Shown here in pieces: positions 1-6,760 of a DNA stretch of 7,950 nt. A program made the translations under genes and the position numbers. The notes under the pieces were generated by a model that was not told where the DNA came from, ran no database searches, and saw only the letters and a program-made list of their open reading frames with translations. The first letter of the stretch is position 1; each line of letters opens with the position of its first letter. Source of the DNA: Desulfobulbus sp. (GTDB lineage: Bacteria > Desulfobacterota > Desulfobulbia > Desulfobulbales > Desulfobulbaceae); the NCBI GenBank assembly GCA_030602145.1, contig JAUWAH010000095.1:1-7950 (forward strand). Direction: 5' to 3'.

Positions 1-69
1 CCACCATTCGATTGCTTGGCGAGCGCGGTTTTCCGGCCAGCAACGCCAAGCGTCTTTATTGGTGAACGC

Positions 70-1389
70 ATGCAACATATCGGCAGATCTCAGGTCATCC
101 GTCGCCTCGGCAGAGGCGGCATGGGTTCGGTGTACAAGGCCATCGTGCCGGTGATCGACAAGGTGGTGGCGATCAAGCTGCTCGACCCCAATGAGCTGCT
201 GGAAGACATCCTCGGTGCGGACCGGTTGCGGGATATCTTCACCTTCGAAGCCCGGACGATGGCCGCCTTCAACCAGCCCTTCCTGGTCACGGCCCATGAT
301 TTCGACCGGGACGAACAGGGCCGCCCCTTCTTTGTCATGGACTACGTCTGCAACAATCTCGGCGAGATGATCGGCGAGACCTTTCGCATCGAGGAGGATT
401 CGCGCGTCATCCCGGCGGCCAAGGTGCTCCATTACGGCCGCCAGATCCTGGCGGCCCTTGATTTTTTACATCATAACGACATCATTCACCGCGATATAAA
501 GCCGCAAAACATCCTGGTCACCGACGAGGACACCATCAAGATCTGTGATTTCGGCATGGCCCTGGTGGGAGGCATCGCCTTTTCAGGCCCGGACAACATG
601 CAGATCGGCTCCCCCTGCTACACTCCGCCCGAACAGCGCAAGGACCCGAAGGCGGTGGACGGCCGCGCCGATCTGTATTCGGCGGCGGTGCTGCTCTACC
701 GGATGCTGACCGGCAAGCTGCCGGGCATGCAGAGCTTTTCCCTTTCCCTGGTCAACCCGCAATACGACAGGTCCTGGGACGATTTTTTTACCCGGGCGCT
801 CCAGTGGCGGCCGGAGGAACGATACCCGGATGCCGTCGAAATGCTGGCCGCCTTCGATGAGCTTACCTTGGGATCTGGTCCGGCGGCTCGGCAGTGTCCG
901 ACTTCCCAGCCCGGCCATGGGCCTGCACGATTGCGCCATGAGCCGGTCAACGCCTGTCGTTCCCGGGCCCGCGTCCATTTCGATGTCAATGGCCTGTTTC
1001 AACCGGTGACACCTGTCTGCAACCGCTTGGATGTCCGCGGCCAGACCGTGACCGATCAGGCTACCGGTCTGGTCTGGCAGCGGCAGGCCAGCCGTTATCC
1101 ATTGACCTTTGCCGGAGCCGAGGCCGCAATAGCGCAAATGAACGCGAATGGATTTGCCGGCTGCCACCAATGGCGGCTGCCCACGGTCAACGAGTTGCTC
1201 AGTCTGCTCGCCGAGGCTGAAAACCGCACCGTCTTTCCCGACCCGCCGAACCGACCGGTCAAGTGGCTGTGGAGTTGCGACCGCCATGGACAGCACGAAA
1301 GCTGGTATGTTAACATGGATATGGGATTTGCCGGAGTGCGAGACATTTACTGTCTCAACCATGTCCGGGCCGTAGCCGCTGCTTCCTGA
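70..1389 (+). CDS. Hanks-type Ser/Thr protein kinase with C-terminal DUF1566 (Lcl_C-like) domain
   Basis: Predicted eukaryotic-like Ser/Thr kinase of 439 residues, acting in the cytoplasm. Seen: glycine loop [11 protein letters not shown] (13-23), VAIK lysine K36, likely helix-C glutamate E60, catalytic loop HRDIKPQN (140-147), DFG (160-162), a PPEQ form of the APE motif (E188) and the helix-F ADLYS (D201). All key catalytic residues are present, so it should be active. After a linker (about 268-310) rich in Gly, Pro and Arg comes a DUF1566-type domain (about 311-435) with [24 protein letters not shown] and a closing WLWSCD...HVRAV segment. No hydrophobic membrane span is visible, unlike PASTA-type kinases. 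Start: ATG 70 places the kinase fold directly at the N-terminus and has GGTGA at 61-65. The frame is open to the left edge (a TTG lies at 16), so a longer protein is possible. Targets are unknown. The DUF1566 domain is probably a binding or sensing module (inference). Confidence 0.9.
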   Translation: MQHIGRSQVIRRLGRGGMGSVYKAIVPVIDKVVAIKLLDPNELLEDILGADRLRDIFTFEARTMAAFNQPFLVTAHDFDRDEQGRPFFVMDYVCNNLGEMIGETFRIEEDSRVIPAAKVLHYGRQILAALDFLHHNDIIHRDIKPQNILVTDEDTIKICDFGMALVGGIAFSGPDNMQIGSPCYTPPEQRKDPKAVDGRADLYSAAVLLYRMLTGKLPGMQSFSLSLVNPQYDRSWDDFFTRALQWRPEERYPDAVEMLAAFDELTLGSGPAARQCPTSQPGHGPARLRHEPVNACRSRARVHFDVNGLFQPVTPVCNRLDVRGQTVTDQATGLVWQRQASRYPLTFAGAEAAIAQMNANGFAGCHQWRLPTVNELLSLLAEAENRTVFPDPPNRPVKWLWSCDRHGQHESWYVNMDMGFAGVRDIYCLNHVRAVAAAS

Positions 1390-1439
1390 GTCGATGAACA
1401 CCAAGGGTGCGGCCTTCTTTTTCACCGTGAAGTCAACGC

Positions 1440-1919
1440 ATGGACTACCCAGTGTCGCATTATTTTCTCGTCCGCTCCCGGTCGGCCGAATTGGCCGGTC
1501 AGCATGTGGAGCGCTACCTCGCTGCCAACCAGTTGATCAGTTATGCCGAATTTTTTGTCCGCTCGGAAGAGGTGCTCAACGGCACCGACGCCCAGTTTGC
1601 CCGGACCCTGGAACAGGGCCTGGCTGCCAACCACGCTTTTGCCCTACGGATGCTGGCTCACCTTAAAGAAGAGGGTGTCCATTCCCTCGACCAGTTGCCC
1701 GACCTGCAACAGGGCTATGTCACCAAGATTCTCCATACCCTCACCCACCTGCTTGACGGCTTCATCGGCATAGATTCGGTCTTCTACAACCTGATCGAGG
1801 ATTCCCATCGGGTCAGCGGGCCATTGGCCGACGCTCTTCGCACCGCCCCGGCCGAGTACTGGCTGGTGCCAGTACGAACCGGCAAACTTCAAGCCTCGGT
1901 GCTCCATCCGGTCGATTGA
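1440..1919 (+). CDS. Hypothetical protein, 159 aa, no recognised family
   Basis: I do not recognise this protein. It lies 50 bases after the Ser/Thr kinase and 125 before the histidine kinase, on the same strand. The translation looks soluble and mostly helical, with alternating hydrophobic and charged stretches. Examples are a helix-like run around residues 14-50 (AELAGQHVERYLAANQL...) and another around 85-125 (LDQLPDLQQGYVTKILHTL). No signal peptide, membrane span, cysteine pair or catalytic motif is visible. The C-terminus (EYWLVPVRTGKLQ, about 139-151) looks like a beta segment. Start: ATG 1440 is the first start giving a protein-like sequence, but no strong ribosome site precedes it (only GTGAAG at 1427-1432). 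Evidence that it is real: a 160-codon open frame with plausible composition in a spot where no other frame carries a recognisable gene. It could be a partner or substrate of the upstream kinase, from position only. Confidence 0.65.
   Translation: MDYPVSHYFLVRSRSAELAGQHVERYLAANQLISYAEFFVRSEEVLNGTDAQFARTLEQGLAANHAFALRMLAHLKEEGVHSLDQLPDLQQGYVTKILHTLTHLLDGFIGIDSVFYNLIEDSHRVSGPLADALRTAPAEYWLVPVRTGKLQASVLHPVD
1856..1875. repeat. Perfect 8-bp inverted repeat with 4-base loop
   Basis: Arms GTACTGGC (1856-1863) and GCCAGTAC (1868-1875) enclose TGGT. The hairpin sits inside the last part of the 159-residue protein's gene, about 40 bases before its stop. No T-run follows, so it is not a classical terminator. 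It could form in the mRNA, serve as a protein site, or be a by-product of the codons for Tyr-Trp-Leu-Val-Pro-Val. Confidence 0.5.
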
Positions 1920-1937
1920 ACATTGTTTTGCTGCGCC

Positions 1938-1943
1938 TTGACA
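1938..1943 (+). promoter_or_regulatory. Possible -35 element (TTGACA) upstream of the histidine kinase operon
   Basis: An exact TTGACA occurs in the 125-base gap before the histidine kinase. At 16-18 bases downstream there is no good TATAAT match (CGGATG or similar), so the promoter is only a candidate. A TACATT at 1987-1992 is too far away to pair with it. A change of promoter would fit the gap being much larger than the 12-base spacing inside the following operon. Confidence 0.22.
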
Positions 1944-1967
1944 GCGGGTCGGGCTGCAAACGGATGC

Positions 1968-1983
1968 GATCCGGGCACGGATC
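1968..1983. repeat. Inverted repeat GATCCG-GGCA-CGGATC in the intergenic gap
   Basis: Perfect 6-bp arms (1968-1973 and 1978-1983) around GGCA, lying 24 bases after a TTGACA hexamer and upstream of the histidine kinase start. A second, weaker one (CGGTG 2011-2015 with CACCG 2023-2027) follows. Position would suit an operator or leader hairpin, but the arms are short and could arise by chance in GC-rich DNA. Confidence 0.35.
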
Positions 1984-2044
1984 TGGTACATTGACGCCTA
2001 TGAACCGACCCGGTGCACGGCACACCGTCGCCTGACCGAAAGCG

Positions 2045-4042
2045 ATGTTCGGCCATGATGCCTATTTGACCTGGTGCAAGGCTATGCGCTCGTTTCTCTT
2101 TGGTTCCATCCGTACAAGCCTGATTGTCCTGGTGCTGCTGGCGGTCCTGCCGGCCCTGGCGATCCTGCTCTATACCGGCTGGGAGTTGCGCCGCCAGGTG
2201 GTGCACGATGCCGAAAATTATGCCCTGCGTCAGGTGCAGGCCATGGCCGCGCATCACGAGCGGGTCGTCAACAATGCCCGTCTGTTGCTGATGGCCCTGG
2301 CCAGGTCGTCGGAGGTACAGAGCCTCGACGGTCCTGCCTGTACCGTTCTGCTCGCCGATATCCTGGCCCGCAATGCCGCCTATGTCTCTCTGTCACTGGC
2401 TGATAGCGATGGCCATATCGTTGCTGCTGCCCCAAAGGGTGGTCTTGGCGACATAGGTGCTGACGGCTATTTCCGCAACGCCCTGCGAAGCGGCGCCTTT
2501 ACTGTGGGCGACTACACCCTGCTCAAGGACAGACACCGGGTGGTGGTCCATTTCGCCCAACCGGTGCTCGGCCCGACCGAGCGGCCGGTCGGCATGCTGG
2601 TGGCGGATTTCGACCTGAACTACTTCGGTCGCCTCTTCGACGATACCCGTCTGCCGGAGCACTCGGTGTTCACCCTGACCGACGCCAACGGCATTCGGTT
2701 GACCCGGTTTCCGGAAACCGACAAATACACCTGGATCCCCGATCTGCCGCAGATGATCCAGCGCATGTCGGGCAGGCAAGAGGAGGGGACCTTCCTCGAG
2801 ACCGGGGTCGACGGGATCAGCCGGCTGTATGGCTTTAAACGGTTGCATTTCCAGGGAGCCTCCTTCCCCTACCTGATGATCCGGCTCGGCATTCCCGTCG
2901 ACAAGGCTTTGGCCGAGGCACGCTTCGTCATTGTCCGCAATGTCCTCCTGATGGCGCTGGCGACCATCCTCGCCTTGGCCACCGCCTGGTTCGTGGGAGA
3001 AATCGCCATGCTGCGACGGTTGGACCGATTGATCGCCGCCACGGACCGGTTGAAATCCGGTGAACTGAGCAGTCGGACCGGCATTGATGGCGCAGAGGGC
3101 GAATTGGGCAAACTGGCCGCCGCCTTCGACAGCATGGCAGCCGGGCTGGAGGAGAAGGAACGGGAGAGGTCGTTGGCTGAAGAGCAGTTGCGGCGTCTCA
3201 ACGATGAGTTGGAGGGGCGGGTGGACCAACGTACCGAGCAGTTGGCCTGTGCCAATCGCGATCTCCAGCAGACCCTGGAAGACCTCCAGCGCATGCAGAA
3301 GCAGCTGGTGCTTTCGGAAAAACTGGCGGCCCTGGGCGAGCTGGTCGCCGGAGTGGCCCACGAGATCAACACGCCGGTCGGGGTGGCCCTGTCCGCCGGG
3401 TCCACCTTGGCGGAGAAAAATCGGGCCCTGGCCGAACTGTTTGCCGGCGGCGAGATGAAACGTTCCGACCTGGCCTGCTTTCTTGACGATTCGCGGGAGG
3501 GTGCCGAGATGATCCTAGCCAACCTGAATCGGGCCTCCGAGCTGATCCGCAGCTTCAAGATGGTGGCGGTCGATCAGGTCTCGGCCAATCGTCGGGTCTT
3601 TAGTGTCAGGGGCTATATCGAAGAGATCCTTCTCAGCCTGCGACCCAAATTGAAGAAGACCAAGCATCGGGTCGAGGTGGTCTGTGACGACGACCTAGTG
3701 ATCGAGAGCTATCCCGGCGCGTATTCCCAGATCCTGACCAATCTGATCATCAACTCCCTCGTCCATGCCTTTGCACCGGACCAGGAGGGGACCCTGCGGA
3801 TTGAGGTGCACCGGACCGACGGCAGCCTTGAACTGCGTTACGCCGATGACGGCAGGGGCATGACCGGGGAGGTGCGCGACCGGATCTTCGAACCCTTTTT
3901 CACCACCGCCCGCAGCCAGGGCTCAACCGGCCTGGGCATGCACATCGTCTACAACCTGGTCACCCACACTCTGGGCGGAACCATCGTCTGCGACAGTGAA
4001 CCCGGCCAGGGTACCGTTTTCACCATGACCATACCCGTCTGA
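2045..4042 (+). CDS. Membrane sensor histidine kinase (dCache-like sensor, HAMP, HisKA, HATPase)
   Basis: Transmembrane sensor kinase that should autophosphorylate on His439 and pass the phosphate to the response regulator encoded next. Seen in order (numbering from ATG 2045): TM1 about 24-47; a periplasmic region of about 245 residues resembling a double-Cache sensor (LADSDGHIVAAAP, GYFRNALRSG, PVGMLVADFDL); TM2 about 294-321; HAMP about 322-372; a charged coiled coil about 368-425; HisKA H-box GVAHEINTP (436-444); N-box around ILTNLIINS (563-571); G1 box DDGRGM (601-606); FEPFFTT (615-621) and G2 STGLGMHI (627-634). All ATP-binding boxes are intact. Cache domains usually bind small extracellular ligands; the ligand here cannot be told. 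Start is uncertain: ATG 2084 (652 aa, AAGG just upstream, MRSFLFGSIRTSL) gives a more typical N-terminus than 2045, and neither has a strong ribosome site. A 12-base gap to the next gene indicates co-transcription. Confidence 0.95.
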   Translation: MFGHDAYLTWCKAMRSFLFGSIRTSLIVLVLLAVLPALAILLYTGWELRRQVVHDAENYALRQVQAMAAHHERVVNNARLLLMALARSSEVQSLDGPACTVLLADILARNAAYVSLSLADSDGHIVAAAPKGGLGDIGADGYFRNALRSGAFTVGDYTLLKDRHRVVVHFAQPVLGPTERPVGMLVADFDLNYFGRLFDDTRLPEHSVFTLTDANGIRLTRFPETDKYTWIPDLPQMIQRMSGRQEEGTFLETGVDGISRLYGFKRLHFQGASFPYLMIRLGIPVDKALAEARFVIVRNVLLMALATILALATAWFVGEIAMLRRLDRLIAATDRLKSGELSSRTGIDGAEGELGKLAAAFDSMAAGLEEKERERSLAEEQLRRLNDELEGRVDQRTEQLACANRDLQQTLEDLQRMQKQLVLSEKLAALGELVAGVAHEINTPVGVALSAGSTLAEKNRALAELFAGGEMKRSDLACFLDDSREGAEMILANLNRASELIRSFKMVAVDQVSANRRVFSVRGYIEEILLSLRPKLKKTKHRVEVVCDDDLVIESYPGAYSQILTNLIINSLVHAFAPDQEGTLRIEVHRTDGSLELRYADDGRGMTGEVRDRIFEPFFTTARSQGSTGLGMHIVYNLVTHTLGGTIVCDSEPGQGTVFTMTIPV

Positions 4043-4045
4043 TCC

Positions 4046-4050
4046 AGGAG
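4046..4050 (+). promoter_or_regulatory. Ribosome binding site AGGAG for the HD-GYP regulator
   Basis: AGGAG lies in the 12-base gap after the histidine kinase stop, 4 bases before ATG 4055. It supports that start and translation of the regulator from a shared mRNA. Confidence 0.6.
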
Positions 4051-4054
4051 CCGT

Positions 4055-5635
4055 ATGTCCGACACCGATGAAATCCTCTTCCGGGACGAATTGCCGGAGC
4101 CCACCCGCTCTCCGGGACTCCGCGTCCAGGGAAACGGTGACCCGTGGAAAATTCTCATCGTCGACGACGAGGCCGATGTCCACAGCGTCACCACCTACAT
4201 GATCAAGAACATGGAGTATCAGGGCCGCGGCTTCACCTTCTTCCATGCCTACAGCGGCGAGGAGGCCCGCCGGATCCTGGCCGAGCAACAGGATATCGCG
4301 GTCATTCTCCTCGACGTGGTGATGGAAACCGAGGACAGCGGCCTGCGGTTGGTGCACTATATCCGCGAGGAACTCCACAACCGCACGGTCCGGATCGTGC
4401 TCCGAACCGGCCAGCCCGGCAAGGCGCCGGCCGCCAGGGTGATTGTCGAATACGATATCAACGACTACAAGGAGAAAACCGAACTGACCCTGGACAAGAT
4501 GCTGGTCACGGTCATCTCCGCCCTGCGCAGCTACCATTTCATCACCACCATCGAAAGCAACCGCAAGGGACTGAAGAAGATCATCGATGCCTCGGTGGAC
4601 ATTTTCGAACGCCAATCCCTGCACAAACTGGGCAGCGGCGTCCTCAGCCAGTTGACCGCCATCCTCCAGCTGCGCGAGGACAGCCTCTCGGACCAAGCCG
4701 CTGGTCTGACCGCCTCGGGGATCGAGGGACAGTCGGTGGTCTTGGCCGCCACTGGCCAGTTTGACCGGTTTATCGACCGGCCGATAGCCGAGATCGACGC
4801 AAGCCTGATGCGGACAGCCCTGCAGCTAGCCCAATCCCAACCGCATGGCTTCTACTGTCAGGGTGGCAAATGCGCCTGGTATTTCAAGAGCCAGACCGGT
4901 TCGGAAAATTTTCTCTATTTTGAAATCGCCAAGGAACTCGACGAAAACGACCGCGACCTGCTCGAACTCTTCTTCACCAATGTGTCCCTGGCCTACGACA
5001 ACCTCTTTCTCCACAAGGGCATCGAGGACACCCAGAAGGAAATCATCTTCCATATCGCCGAAACCATGGAGTGCCGTTCGGCCGAAACCGGCAGTCACGT
5101 CCGGAGGGTGGCCGAATACGCTTATCTCCTGGCTCGCAAGTACGGCCTTGGCGAAGAAGAGGCGGAGATGCTCAAGCTCGCCTCCACCCCCCACGATCTC
5201 GGCAAGATCGGCATCCCGGACGCCATCCTCAACAAGCCCGGGCCGTTGACTCCGGAGGAGTACCTAGTCATCAAGACCCATGTGTACCGGGGGCATGATC
5301 TGTTGGCCAGTTCCTCCAACCCGATCATCCGGGCAGCAGCCAACATCATCCTTCAGCATCACGAACGGTGGGATGGGCAGGGGTATCCGCATGGGCTCCG
5401 CGGCGAGGAAATCCACATCCACGGGCGGATCATCGGCGTGGTCGATGTCTTTGACGCCCTCTCCAACAGACGGGTCTATCACGAGGCCTGGACCTGGGAG
5501 GCGGTGTTCTCCTATTTCCGCGAGCAACGGGGGCTGCACTTCGATCCCCAGTTGGTGGATATCCTTCTGGAAAACCGGGAGGAATTCAAGGCGATCTGGA
5601 TGCGGTATAATGCCGCCGGTCTCCAGTTTCCCTGA
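4055..5635 (+). CDS. Response regulator with DUF3369 and HD-GYP domain (predicted cyclic-di-GMP phosphodiesterase)
   Basis: Cytoplasmic 526-residue response regulator with an enzymatic output, most likely the partner of the preceding histidine kinase. Receiver domain about 31-158: acidic pair D37/D38, phosphoacceptor D87 (ILLDVVM), T118 (LRTGQ) and K139 (NDYKEK). Middle region about 160-315 matches the DUF3369 type that often links receiver and HD-GYP domains. HD-GYP about 325-515: ETGSH (E344, H348), HDLGKIGIPD (H380, D381, K384), H409 and H414, HHERWDGQGYP (435-445, the GYP motif) and DVFDALSNRRVY (464-475). The metal-binding and GYP residues appear complete, so it should hydrolyse c-di-GMP (to pGpG or GMP) rather than be a degenerate binder. 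No DNA-binding domain is present, so the output is a change in second messenger level, typically affecting motility, adhesion or biofilm. Start supported by AGGAG at 4046. Confidence 0.96.
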   Translation: MSDTDEILFRDELPEPTRSPGLRVQGNGDPWKILIVDDEADVHSVTTYMIKNMEYQGRGFTFFHAYSGEEARRILAEQQDIAVILLDVVMETEDSGLRLVHYIREELHNRTVRIVLRTGQPGKAPAARVIVEYDINDYKEKTELTLDKMLVTVISALRSYHFITTIESNRKGLKKIIDASVDIFERQSLHKLGSGVLSQLTAILQLREDSLSDQAAGLTASGIEGQSVVLAATGQFDRFIDRPIAEIDASLMRTALQLAQSQPHGFYCQGGKCAWYFKSQTGSENFLYFEIAKELDENDRDLLELFFTNVSLAYDNLFLHKGIEDTQKEIIFHIAETMECRSAETGSHVRRVAEYAYLLARKYGLGEEEAEMLKLASTPHDLGKIGIPDAILNKPGPLTPEEYLVIKTHVYRGHDLLASSSNPIIRAAANIILQHHERWDGQGYPHGLRGEEIHIHGRIIGVVDVFDALSNRRVYHEAWTWEAVFSYFREQRGLHFDPQLVDILLENREEFKAIWMRYNAAGLQFP

Positions 5636-5648
5636 GAGGAACGAAGCG

Positions 5649-5665
5649 GGTTTGGCGGGCAAACC
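5649..5665. repeat. Short hairpin after the HD-GYP gene
   Basis: Arms GGTTTG (5649-5654) and CAAACC (5660-5665) around GCGGG, starting 13 bases after the regulator stop. There is no T-run directly after, so a Rho-independent terminator is doubtful. Its place just after the operon makes some role in mRNA 3' end formation possible. The rest of the 209-base gap holds no gene that I can support. Confidence 0.3.
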
Positions 5666-5749
5666 TGTCGGTTCAAGAAGGGGAGTGTCTGGCCGGGTTC
5701 GCACCGGGGCAGGCGGCAACGGTACCTTTTGGTCCGACTTCGCTTTTTC

Positions 5750-5779
5750 TTGAATTGTTACTCCCTTCCAGGGTAAAAG
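5750..5779 (+). promoter_or_regulatory. Weak candidate sigma70-type promoter for the SEC-C gene cluster
   Basis: TTGAAT (5750-5755) and TAAAAG (5774-5779), 18 bases apart, each match 4 of 6 consensus bases. They lie about 65 bases before the SEC-C gene in a locally AT-richer stretch after a TTTTTCTT run. A promoter is expected in this gap because the function changes here, but this specific match is weak. Confidence 0.2.
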
Positions 5780-5830
5780 GAGAAGTTCGTCGGCGGCGTG
5801 CGCAGCCGGCTCCTGGCTTCAATAGCGACA

Positions 5831-5835
5831 GAGGA
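5831..5835 (+). promoter_or_regulatory. Ribosome binding site GAGGA deciding the SEC-C gene start
   Basis: GAGGA lies 9 bases before ATG 5845, in good position for ribosome binding. It favours this ATG over the in-frame TTG 90 bases upstream. Confidence 0.5.
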
Positions 5836-5844
5836 ACGGAAGCA

Positions 5845-6366
5845 ATGGGCAAAATCGGCAGGAATCATCCCTGTCCCTGCGGGTCGGGGAAAAAATACAA
5901 ACACTGCTGTCTGCCTGGCCAACAGGCGGGCACGCCGGGCAGTCCGATCAACCAGATGAGGGGCTCGCTGATGGCGGCCATCGAGAAGGTGCAGGGTAAG
6001 GCGGCCGCCAGGGAGGCGTCCTTCCTCGAACTGGGCGTTTTTCTCCTCTACAGCGATCATCAGGGTGACGCATGGCTGCTGGAGGTCACCGATTCGGATG
6101 TGGTCCAGATTGCCCGGGCCGGTGAGCACCTTGAGGTGCCCATCGATGAGAACCCCGAAACCATCGCCATCAACTTCAGCCATACCTTTGCCATCCGCGA
6201 CCGGCAACTCGTCCTGACCGCTTACGCCGATCAGGCCGAAACCGTGCTCGGCCTGGCACCGACCCAGCAGATCCATGCCGCCATCCGGCGTCTGTATAAG
6301 CGTTATCCCAAGGACATGCTGGAGCGACTGCATCTGGAGCGGGGCGAGGGCGACGCAGCAGCCTAG
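5845..6366 (+). CDS. SEC-C motif (zinc-binding) protein, 173 aa
   Basis: Soluble protein with an N-terminal SEC-C motif: GRNHPCPCGSGKKYKHCC (5-22), where C10, C12, C21 and C22 form the expected Cys cluster for one zinc ion. The motif is best known at the C-terminus of SecA, where it contacts SecB and ribosomes, and it also occurs alone on many small proteins of unknown role. The remaining 150 residues match no family I can name. They look globular alpha/beta, with segments such as FLELGVFLLYSDHQGDAWLL (about 55-74) and a basic helical C-terminus (IHAAIRRLYKRYPKDMLERL). Start: ATG 5845 begins right at the motif and has GAGGA at 5831-5835. An in-frame upstream TTG (5755) would add 30 residues of low-quality sequence and is less likely. 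It is followed after one base by the VanZ-like gene. Predicted as a zinc-dependent protein-interaction or chaperone-like factor; function unknown. Confidence 0.88.
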   Translation: MGKIGRNHPCPCGSGKKYKHCCLPGQQAGTPGSPINQMRGSLMAAIEKVQGKAAAREASFLELGVFLLYSDHQGDAWLLEVTDSDVVQIARAGEHLEVPIDENPETIAINFSHTFAIRDRQLVLTAYADQAETVLGLAPTQQIHAAIRRLYKRYPKDMLERLHLERGEGDAAA

Positions 6367-6367
6367 C

Positions 6368-6760
6368 ATGGACCGGCGTACAGCCTGGCGGCGATCACTG
6401 CCGCTCTTGGCCTCGATGGCGGCGATCTTCTACCAGTCGCACCAGCCCGGCGACAGCTTTACCTTGCCGCAGGTCGTCCATATCGACAAGCTGCTCCACC
6501 TGCTGGTCTATACGGTGCTTGGCCTGGCCTTCCTGTACGCCCTGCCGCCCCGGTGGCGGCAACGGCGGCCCCTGATGGCCGCGGCGACGACCGTGGTCTT
6601 TTGTTTCCTGTTCGGGGTGAGTGACGAAGCGCACCAATCCTTCGTGCCCGGCCGTTTTGCCGATCCCGCCGATCTGGTCGCCGATACCGGTGGCGGTCTT
6701 CTGGCGGCCTTGTTCCACCTCGGGCAGCGGTGGTGGCAAACATATCGACGAACCGGATGA
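6368..6760 (+). CDS. VanZ-like small integral membrane protein, 130 aa
   Basis: Short inner-membrane protein of the VanZ-like family. Seen: hydrophobic segments around residues 10-22, 43-60, 69-84 and 103-118, giving about four spans. The family's polar motifs are present: IDKLLHLLVY (39-48), DEAHQSFVPGR (86-96) and D99-D102-D106 (ADPADLVAD). The length of about 130 is normal for the stand-alone, non-resistance members. VanZ itself gives low-level teicoplanin resistance in Tn1546, but most relatives have no known role, and resistance should not be assumed here. Start: ATG 6368, one base after the SEC-C stop. Longer in-frame starts such as 6275 would run through the SEC-C gene and add non-homologous sequence. 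No strong ribosome site is seen, which suggests translational coupling. Its stop overlaps the start of the next gene. Confidence 0.88.
   Translation: MDRRTAWRRSLPLLASMAAIFYQSHQPGDSFTLPQVVHIDKLLHLLVYTVLGLAFLYALPPRWRQRRPLMAAATTVVFCFLFGVSDEAHQSFVPGRFADPADLVADTGGGLLAALFHLGQRWWQTYRRTG

Noticed and set aside
1240..1389. Possible diversity-generating retroelement variable region at the DUF1566 C-terminus
   Set aside because: Some DGR target proteins have C-type-lectin-like ends, but this end is not enriched in AAC/AAT codons. No template repeat or reverse transcriptase was found in the window.
583..1425. A 280-codon open frame on the - strand opposite the Ser/Thr kinase
   Set aside because: The opposite strand has clear kinase and DUF1566 motifs. 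The antisense translation shows no domain and is typical of GC-rich shadow frames.
1394..1666. A 90-codon + strand frame starting just after the kinase
   Set aside because: It overlaps the 159-residue frame and its product is Cys-, Pro- and Arg-rich with no structure, as expected of a shifted frame.
2393..3361. A 322-codon open frame on the - strand opposite the histidine kinase
   Set aside because: The translation is rich in Gln, Gly and His with no recognisable fold, and the sense strand encodes intact sensor and HAMP regions.
3923..4696. A 257-codon open frame on the - strand across the HK/RR junction
   Set aside because: It is antisense to two well-supported genes and has no motif; it mirrors codon bias.
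5755..5844. Upstream TTG extension of the SEC-C gene
   Set aside because: It adds an Arg-rich stretch with no homology, while ATG 5845 has a well-placed GAGGA and starts directly at the zinc motif.
6368..6760. Glycopeptide resistance gene (vanZ)
   Set aside because: It is only a general VanZ-like family member. No vanHAX or other resistance genes are nearby, and most such proteins have no resistance role.
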